DNA from: Beijerinckiaceae bacterium
GTDB lineage: Bacteria; Pseudomonadota; Alphaproteobacteria; Rhizobiales; Beijerinckiaceae
Assembly (NCBI GenBank): GCA_947380915.1
Contig: CANCSY010000213.1
Coordinates: 1-5,647 of the forward strand
Length of the DNA: 5,647 nucleotides
Reading direction: 5' to 3'
Below the pieces are notes generated by a model. That model was not told the origin of the DNA, made no database searches, and was given only the letters and a program-made list of their open reading frames with translations. This document shows, in pieces, positions 1-3,161 of this stretch. Both the position numbers and the translations under genes were made by a program. The first letter of the stretch is position 1. Each line of letters starts with the position of its first letter.

Positions 1-1061
1 AGACAGGCGTCGCCGTAGGAATAGAACCGATAGCCCGAAGCGATGGCGTGCGCATAGGCCTCATGCATCCGCTCGAGCCCGGAAAAGGCGCTCACCAGCA
101 TGAAAAGCGTGGAGCGCGGCAGGTGGAAATTGGTCAGCAGCACATCCACCGCCTTGAACTGATAGCCCGGCGTGATGAAGATGGCGGTGTCGCCCGCAAA
201 AGCGCGCAGGCGCCCATCCTCCCCCGCAGCCGTCTCCAGAATCCGCAGGCTCGTGGTGCCAGCGGCCATGATGCGCCCGCCCCTCGCCCGCGCCGCCTCC
301 AGCCGCTGCGCCACCTCTTCGCGCAGCACGCCATACTCGGCGTGCATGTGATGGTCGGCGGTGTCGTCCACCTTCATGGGCAGAAAGGTTCCCGCCCCCA
401 CATGCAGGGTCACCCGCTCGATCACGACGCCCGCCGCCTCGATGGCGGCGACGAGGGCTGGCGTGAAGTGCAGGCTCGCGGTGGGCGCCGCCACCGCGCC
501 GGGGTCCCGGGCGAAGAGGGTCTGGTAGTCCTGCTGGTCCCGCGCATCCTCGCCGCGCTTGCTGGCGATATAGGGCGGCAGGGGCATGTGGCCGTGGCGC
601 ATGATGGCTTCATCGAGCGCAGGCCCCGAGAAGGAAAAGGCGAGCAGCACCTCGCCGCCCTCCGCCTTCTCGATCACTTCCGCGTCGAGCGCGCCCAGCT
701 CGCAGACCGCGCCTTCGGAGGCCTGCCCGAAGCGGATGCGCTCGCCGATCTTCACCTTCTTGGCCGGCCGCACAAAGGCCCGCCAGCGATCCTCGCCCTC
801 GCGCTTGTGCAGGGTGGCCTGAATGCGCGCCGAGACTTCGCCGCGCGTGCGAAAACCGTCGAGCCGCGCGGGGATGACCTTGGTGTCATTGACGACCAGC
901 ACATCGCCCGGACGCAGAAACGAGGGAATGTCCCGCACGCCGGCATCCGCGAAAGGCCCTTGCGGGGGGACCACCAGCAGACGCGCGGCGTCGCGCGGCT
1001 CCGCAGGGCGCAGCGCGATACGATCTTCAGGCAGTTCGAAATCGAAGAGATCGACGCGCAT
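1..1061 (-). CDS. queA: QueA, S-adenosylmethionine:tRNA ribosyltransferase-isomerase (3' end cut by window)
   Basis: QueA transfers and isomerises the ribosyl part of S-adenosylmethionine onto 7-aminomethyl-7-deazaguanine at tRNA position 34, giving epoxyqueuosine. It is a cytoplasmic enzyme. I translated the frame by hand from the ATG at 1061-1059: 353 complete codons are visible, then two bases of a likely Leu codon. E. coli QueA is 356 residues, so only about ten C-terminal residues are probably missing. Seen motifs: [12 protein letters not shown] (57-68), GHMPLPPYI (157-165), [12 protein letters not shown] (188-199), [13 protein letters not shown] (218-230), MHAEYGVL (239-246), [11 protein letters not shown] (266-276) and a C-terminal block with TPGYQFK and [10 protein letters not shown] (297-319). 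The start [11 protein letters not shown] is the usual family N-terminus. No convincing Shine-Dalgarno precedes it. It lies 300 bp after ppiB, so it may have its own promoter, although I could not find one. Family recall suggests tgt would follow beyond the left edge. Confidence 0.97.
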   Translation of the reverse strand, partial: MRVDLFDFELPEDRIALRPAEPRDAARLLVVPPQGPFADAGVRDIPSFLRPGDVLVVNDTKVIPARLDGFRTRGEVSARIQATLHKREGEDRWRAFVRPAKKVKIGERIRFGQASEGAVCELGALDAEVIEKAEGGEVLLAFSFSGPALDEAIMRHGHMPLPPYIASKRGEDARDQQDYQTLFARDPGAVAAPTASLHFTPALVAAIEAAGVVIERVTLHVGAGTFLPMKVDDTADHHMHAEYGVLREEVAQRLEAARARGGRIMAAGTTSLRILETAAGEDGRLRAFAGDTAIFITPGYQFKAVDVLLTNFHLPRSTLFMLVSAFSGLERMHEAYAHAIASGYRFYSYGDAC

Positions 1062-1100
1062 TTGGGGAGCTTTGGTGATGCGGTGGAAGCTGGCGCCATA

Positions 1101-1151
1101 CCCTCCCCCCTGTGGGGAGGCTCGGCCGCGCCACCGGACGGGGTGGGGGTC
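1101..1151 (-). repeat. G/C-rich intergenic repeat, copy A (inverted relative to copy B)
   Basis: CCTCCCC (1102-1108) pairs perfectly with GGGGAGG (1114-1120) around a 5-nt loop. The flanking GGGGTGGGGGTC (1140-1151) is the exact reverse complement of GACCCCCACCCC (1207-1218) in copy B. Read on the minus strand, copy A has the same order as copy B on the plus strand: a CCCCCACCCC block, then a CCTCCCC hairpin. Copy A carries a longer middle part that includes a GGCGCGGCCGAGCC-type stretch. Similar CCCTCACCCCTCCCC-type hairpin elements are, from memory, scattered between genes in many Rhizobiales genomes. The inner hairpin ends about 40 nt upstream of the queA start. Confidence 0.6.
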
Positions 1152-1206
1152 GGGAAATGCTGATCACTGGCGCTGTTGCAGAGGCGCCAATGTTCGAAGA
1201 CGCGTG

Positions 1207-1244
1207 GACCCCCACCCCTCACCCCTCCCCACGAGGGGGAGGGG
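1207..1244 (+). repeat. G/C-rich intergenic repeat, copy B, with 9-bp perfect hairpin
   Basis: CCCCTCCCC (1222-1230) and GGGGAGGGG (1236-1244) form a perfect 9-bp stem around the loop ACGAG. It is preceded by GACCCCCACCCC (1207-1218), which pairs over 12 bp with 1140-1151 of copy A. There is no T-run after the stem on either strand, so it does not look like an intrinsic terminator. It is best read as a dispersed intergenic palindromic (REP-like) element; dispersal elsewhere in the genome is an inference. Confidence 0.62.
1209..1230 (-). other. Putative G-quadruplex motif in the queA upstream region
   Basis: On the minus strand, the same sense as queA, the sequence reads as four G-runs of at least four: G4, A, G4, TGA, G4, T, G5. 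Loops are 1, 3 and 1 nt, which fits the standard four-run quadruplex pattern and would favour a parallel fold. The motif lies about 150-170 nt upstream of the queA ATG. Its first two G-runs are also the 3' arm of the copy B hairpin, and the last two pair with 1140-1149, so duplex and quadruplex folds exclude each other. Confidence 0.55.
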
Positions 1245-1299
1245 AGCGGCTGGCGTTCCGGGCAAATCACTCAGATCCCTGGAGCCACCGGGAAAGGAT

Positions 1300-1330
1300 C
1301 AGTCGGCACGGGAAGAAAGCCCCCCGACTG
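1300..1330. other. Imperfect hairpin downstream of ppiB
   Basis: CAGTCGG (1300-1306) is the reverse complement of CCGACTG (1324-1330). Inside, GGG (1310-1312) can pair with CCC (1321-1323), leaving a 3-nt bulge and an 8-nt loop. The right arm is also the first unit of the neighbouring heptamer repeat. It sits where a ppiB 3' structure would be expected, but the following minus-strand bases (ATCCTTTCCC) are only weakly T-rich, so termination is unproven. Confidence 0.3.
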
Positions 1331-1351
1331 CCGACTGCCTAATGCCGACTG
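1324..1351. repeat. Short tandem repeat, four 7-bp units (CCGACTG)
   Basis: The units are CCGACTG (1324-1330), CCGACTG (1331-1337), CCTAATG (1338-1344, two mismatches) and CCGACTG (1345-1351), followed by a partial CC. The array begins 10 bp past the ppiB stop codon and is outside any coding region. Degenerate heptamer arrays of this type occur between genes in several bacterial groups, for example the STRR sequences of cyanobacteria. No function can be read from the sequence. Confidence 0.7.
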
Positions 1352-1361
1352 CCAAAAACCC

Positions 1362-1922
1362 TCAGCCCAGCTTCGCCGACACGATCTTGTCGGGATCGCG
1401 CACGGGCTCGCCGCGCTTGATCTTGTCCACATTCTCCATGCCCGAGACGACCTGACCCCAGACCGTATATTGACGATCAAGGAAAGTGGCGTCGTCGAAG
1501 CAGATGAAGAACTGGGAATTGGCGCTGTCGGGATTGGACGAGCGGGCCATGGAGCAAACGCCGCGCACATGCGGCTCCTTGTTGAACTCCTGCTTCAGGT
1601 TCGGATATTTCGAACCGCCCGTGCCGGTGCCATGGGGGCAGCCGGTCTGGGCCATGAAGCCCTCGATCACCCGATGGAACACGATGCCGTCATAGAAACC
1701 CTCGGAAACGAGCTTCGAGATATGGGCCACATGGCCGGGGGCGAGATCAGGACGCAGCTTGATGACGACCGGACCTTGGGTGGTCTCCAGCGTCAACCGG
1801 CTCAGGTCCTGGGATGTCGTCTCCACGGGAGCGGCAGCCACAGCCTCGGCGGGCTGCTCGACGGTCTTCTTGGCGGGCTTCTTCGCCTTGGCGGCCTTGG
1901 GGGCTTTTGCTTCGTCCGTCAT
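1362..1922 (-). CDS. ppiB: Cytoplasmic cyclophilin-type peptidyl-prolyl cis-trans isomerase with Lys/Ala/Pro-rich N-terminal tail
   Basis: Cyclophilins catalyse cis-trans isomerisation of Xaa-Pro bonds and help protein folding. This one has no signal peptide and is expected in the cytoplasm. From the ATG chosen here the protein has 186 residues. The start is fixed by a textbook AAGGAGGT at 1928-1935; a TTG 15 codons upstream is the only longer option and lacks this support. Residues 1-37 form a low-complexity tail with 11 Ala, 7 Lys and 4 Pro; the cyclophilin fold spans about 42-185. Active-site landmarks are FHR (82-84, with the catalytic Arg84), QTG (92-94), GTGTGG (98-103), MAR (125-127) and NSQFFICF (135-142). 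Phe147 stands where human cyclophilin A has Trp121, as in many bacterial cyclophilins with weak cyclosporin binding. It is about 66% identical to the upstream cyclophilin over 121 gap-free residues. The symbol is by family and location; ppi naming varies in this group. Confidence 0.95.
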   Translation of the reverse strand: MTDEAKAPKAAKAKKPAKKTVEQPAEAVAAAPVETTSQDLSRLTLETTQGPVVIKLRPDLAPGHVAHISKLVSEGFYDGIVFHRVIEGFMAQTGCPHGTGTGGSKYPNLKQEFNKEPHVRGVCSMARSSNPDSANSQFFICFDDATFLDRQYTVWGQVVSGMENVDKIKRGEPVRDPDKIVSAKLG

Positions 1923-1927
1923 GGCGG

Positions 1928-1935
1928 ACCTCCTT
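1928..1935 (-). promoter_or_regulatory. Strong ribosome binding site of ppiB
   Basis: The minus strand reads AAGGAGGT, a full match to the anti-Shine-Dalgarno core, ending 5 nt before the ATG at 1922. It decides the start in favour of MTDEAK over the upstream TTG, and it is the strongest ribosome binding site among the genes whose starts are visible here. Confidence 0.85.
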
Positions 1936-1947
1936 GGGTAATGGTTT

Positions 1948-1963
1948 CGTGTGCGCGCGCGCA
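1948..1963. other. Alternating CG/TG tract (Z-DNA-type) in the ppiB leader
   Basis: Sixteen consecutive bases alternate pyrimidine-purine (CGTGTGCGCGCGCGCA), including the 12-bp palindrome TGCGCGCGCGCA at 1952-1963. Such tracts favour left-handed DNA under negative supercoiling. It lies between a possible promoter (1991-2019) and the ribosome binding site of ppiB. Chance is possible in GC-rich DNA. Confidence 0.5.
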
Positions 1964-1990
1964 GCAAAGCTGGCGGCGAACGGGCGGATT

Positions 1991-2019
1991 GCTATAGCTG
2001 TCCGCGCCGCCCCGGTAAA
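1991..2019 (-). promoter_or_regulatory. Possible sigma-70-type promoter for ppiB
   Basis: On the minus strand TTTACC (2019-2014) resembles a -35 box (four of six matches to TTGACA) and TATAGC (1996-1991) resembles a -10 box (four of six to TATAAT), with a 17-bp spacer. It sits in the 119-bp gap after the upstream cyclophilin, the widest gap before queA's, and would give a leader of roughly 60 nt. GCTATAGC at 1991-1998 is also a perfect 8-bp palindrome. The match is modest and unsupported by other evidence. Confidence 0.33.
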
Positions 2020-2041
2020 CCATCAAGGAGGCGCGAGGCGC

Positions 2042-2596
2042 TCAAGCCGGATCGCTGGCGAGCCGCACCTTCAGCATGCGGTCGGGCGAGGACACGGAGC
2101 CATTGTTGTTGGGATCGCCCTTCTTGATCTTGTCCACGAGATCCATGCCCGACACGACCTCGCCGAAGACCGTATATTGGCCGTTCAGGAACGAGGCTTC
2201 GGCGAAGCAGATGAAGAACTGCGAATTGGCGGAATTGGGGCTTTGCGAGCGGGCCATGCCAAGCGTGCCGCGCTTGAAGGGCGTGGGGGTGAATTCGGCG
2301 GGGATGTTCGGCAGGTCCGAACCGCCGGTGCCATTGCCCTTGGGATCGCCGGTCTGGGCCATGAAGCCCCCGATGACCCGGTGGAACACGATGCCGTCAT
2401 AGAACTTGCGGGCGACCAGAGCCTTGATCTGCTCCACATGCTTGGGGGCGAGATCGGGCCGCAGGCGGATCGTCACGCGACCGTCCTTGAGATCGATATA
2501 GAGGGTGTTGGCGAGGTCCGCCGCCTGGGCGAAGGCCTCGGAGCCAAGGGCGATCGCGGGAACGGCGGCGAGAAAGGCGCGGCGGTCGATGGTCAT
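2042..2596 (-). CDS. ppiA: Exported (periplasmic) cyclophilin-type peptidyl-prolyl cis-trans isomerase
   Basis: The encoded protein has 184 residues. It opens with a signal peptide whose n-region contains DRRAFL (4-9), matching the twin-arginine pattern R-R-x-hydrophobic-hydrophobic. A short hydrophobic stretch follows (about 7-17), then AFAQA (21-25), a plausible AxA signal peptidase site, so the mature protein would start near residue 26 in the periplasm. The cyclophilin domain (about 30-181) has FHR (71-73), QTG (81-83), GNGTGG (87-92), MAR (114-116) and NSQFFICF (124-131). Phe136 occupies the position of human CypA Trp121. The ATG was chosen because GAGG (2604-2607) lies 7 nt upstream and because it puts the arginine pair at the normal place; a TTG ten codons earlier would add an unhelpful extension. 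coaD ends 41 bp upstream, suggesting one transcript. Tat rather than Sec export is an inference from the motif. Confidence 0.94.
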   Translation of the reverse strand: MTIDRRAFLAAVPAIALGSEAFAQAADLANTLYIDLKDGRVTIRLRPDLAPKHVEQIKALVARKFYDGIVFHRVIGGFMAQTGDPKGNGTGGSDLPNIPAEFTPTPFKRGTLGMARSQSPNSANSQFFICFAEASFLNGQYTVFGEVVSGMDLVDKIKKGDPNNNGSVSSPDRMLKVRLASDPA

Positions 2597-2603
2597 GGAA
2601 GAT

Positions 2604-2607
2604 CCTC
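2604..2607 (-). promoter_or_regulatory. Ribosome binding site deciding the ppiA start
   Basis: GAGG on the minus strand (within AAGAGGAT) lies 7 nt before the ATG at 2596. It supports the start MTIDRRAFL rather than the in-frame TTG at 2626, which has no comparable purine-rich site. Confidence 0.6.
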
Positions 2608-2637
2608 TTTCAAACAGGTTCCGCAATGGGTGAAGCT

Positions 2638-3141
2638 TCAGCCGCGCGCGAAACGCGCAGCCAGCGCCTGCGCCACCAAGGGCGGCGCAAAGGCCGAGAC
2701 ATCCCCGCCCATGGCGGCGATCTGGCGCACCAATGTGCCGGTGATATGGCGAAGGCCGGGGGATGAGGGCAAAAAGACCGTGGTGATCTCAGGCGCCATG
2801 GTCCCGTTCATGCCCGCCATCTGCATTTCATAGTCGAAGTCGGTCCCGTCGCGCAGGCCGCGCACCAGCAGCGTGGCGCCATGCTGTCGCGCCGCCTCCA
2901 CCGCCAGCCCGTCGAAGGTGACGACCTCCAGCGTGCAACCCGTGCCAGCCACCAGGGGCGCCCCGCAGGCGCGGATCATGTCGGCGCGTTCCGGCGCCTC
3001 GAATACCGGCTTCTTGCCGGGGTGAACGCCGATGGCGACGATCAGCCGCCCGCAGAGCCTTGCGGCCTGGCGGATCACATCCGCATGGCCATTGGTGAGG
3101 GGATCGAAGGTTCCCGTATAGAGCGCCGCCACCTCAGCCAT
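2638..3141 (-). CDS. coaD: Phosphopantetheine adenylyltransferase (PPAT), coenzyme A biosynthesis
   Basis: CoaD catalyses the fourth step of CoA synthesis: 4'-phosphopantetheine + ATP gives dephospho-CoA + pyrophosphate. It works in the cytoplasm, usually as a homohexamer. The 167-residue product has the normal family length (E. coli 159). Visible landmarks are the nucleotidyltransferase signature [11 protein letters not shown] (9-19, with the HxGH-type TNGH at 16-19), GKK (42-44) where the substrate-binding lysine lies, [12 protein letters not shown] (94-105), MNGTMAPE (111-118) and [10 protein letters not shown] (133-142), which corresponds to the ISSSLVK motif of E. coli. The ATG at 3141 is preceded by GGAGAC (3148-3153). 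It begins 20 bp after the gyrA stop, so translation from a gyrA transcript is likely although the two enzymes share no pathway. Confidence 0.98.
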   Translation of the reverse strand: MAEVAALYTGTFDPLTNGHADVIRQAARLCGRLIVAIGVHPGKKPVFEAPERADMIRACGAPLVAGTGCTLEVVTFDGLAVEAARQHGATLLVRGLRDGTDFDYEMQMAGMNGTMAPEITTVFLPSSPGLRHITGTLVRQIAAMGGDVSAFAPPLVAQALAARFARG

Positions 3142-3161
3142 GTCGCCGTCTCCAGAAGTCC

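Larger units (their letters stand above)
1062..1361. other. 300-bp repeat-rich intergenic region between ppiB and queA
   Basis: No conserved gene is visible here on either strand. Open frames crossing it have low-complexity Pro/Gly/Arg/Ser translations that come from the G/C tracts. From the ppiB side towards queA it holds a 7-bp tandem repeat (1324-1351), an imperfect hairpin (1300-1330), a hairpin element with a G-quadruplex motif (1207-1244), a small 6-bp stem TGGCGC/GCGCCA (1168-1173 with 1184-1189) and a second hairpin element in inverted orientation (1101-1151). In the queA direction this is the likely 5' leader or upstream region. I see no clear -35/-10 pair and no U-tailed terminator. 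Confidence 0.8.

Noticed and set aside
48..1163. Long plus-strand open frame (371 codons) opposite queA
   Set aside because: It lies antisense to a fully conserved queA, has a His/Arg/Gly/Ala-biased translation without recognisable domains, and is a usual by-product of high GC content.
1222..1244. Rho-independent terminator between ppiB and queA
   Set aside because: The 9-bp GC stem is strong, but no T-run follows on either strand, so the intrinsic-terminator pattern is incomplete.
752..1270. Minus-strand open frame covering the queA start and the intergenic region
   Set aside because: It is in a different frame from queA, and its translation is Pro/Ser/Arg-rich from the G/C repeats. The queA frame has all family motifs.
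1324..1351. CRISPR array
   Set aside because: The repeats are 7 bp, directly adjacent and without spacers; no cas genes are present.
1062..1361. preQ1 riboswitch in the queA leader
   Set aside because: A riboswitch would make sense before a queuosine gene, but I see none of the small pseudoknot features (short C-rich loop with an A-rich tail overlapping the ribosome binding site); the region is dominated by G/C repeats.
1923..1967. Upstream TTG start for ppiB adding 15 residues
   Set aside because: The AAGGAGGT site lies inside that extension and is ideally spaced for the ATG at 1922; the extension is encoded partly by the CG tract.
2597..2626. Upstream TTG start for ppiA adding 10 residues
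   Set aside because: No ribosome binding site precedes it, and it would place extra polar residues before the signal peptide.
1176..2833. Plus-strand open frames at 1176-1997 and 1814-2833
   Set aside because: They overlap each other and run antisense to the cyclophilin and coaD genes; their translations are reversed shadows of those genes with no family signature.
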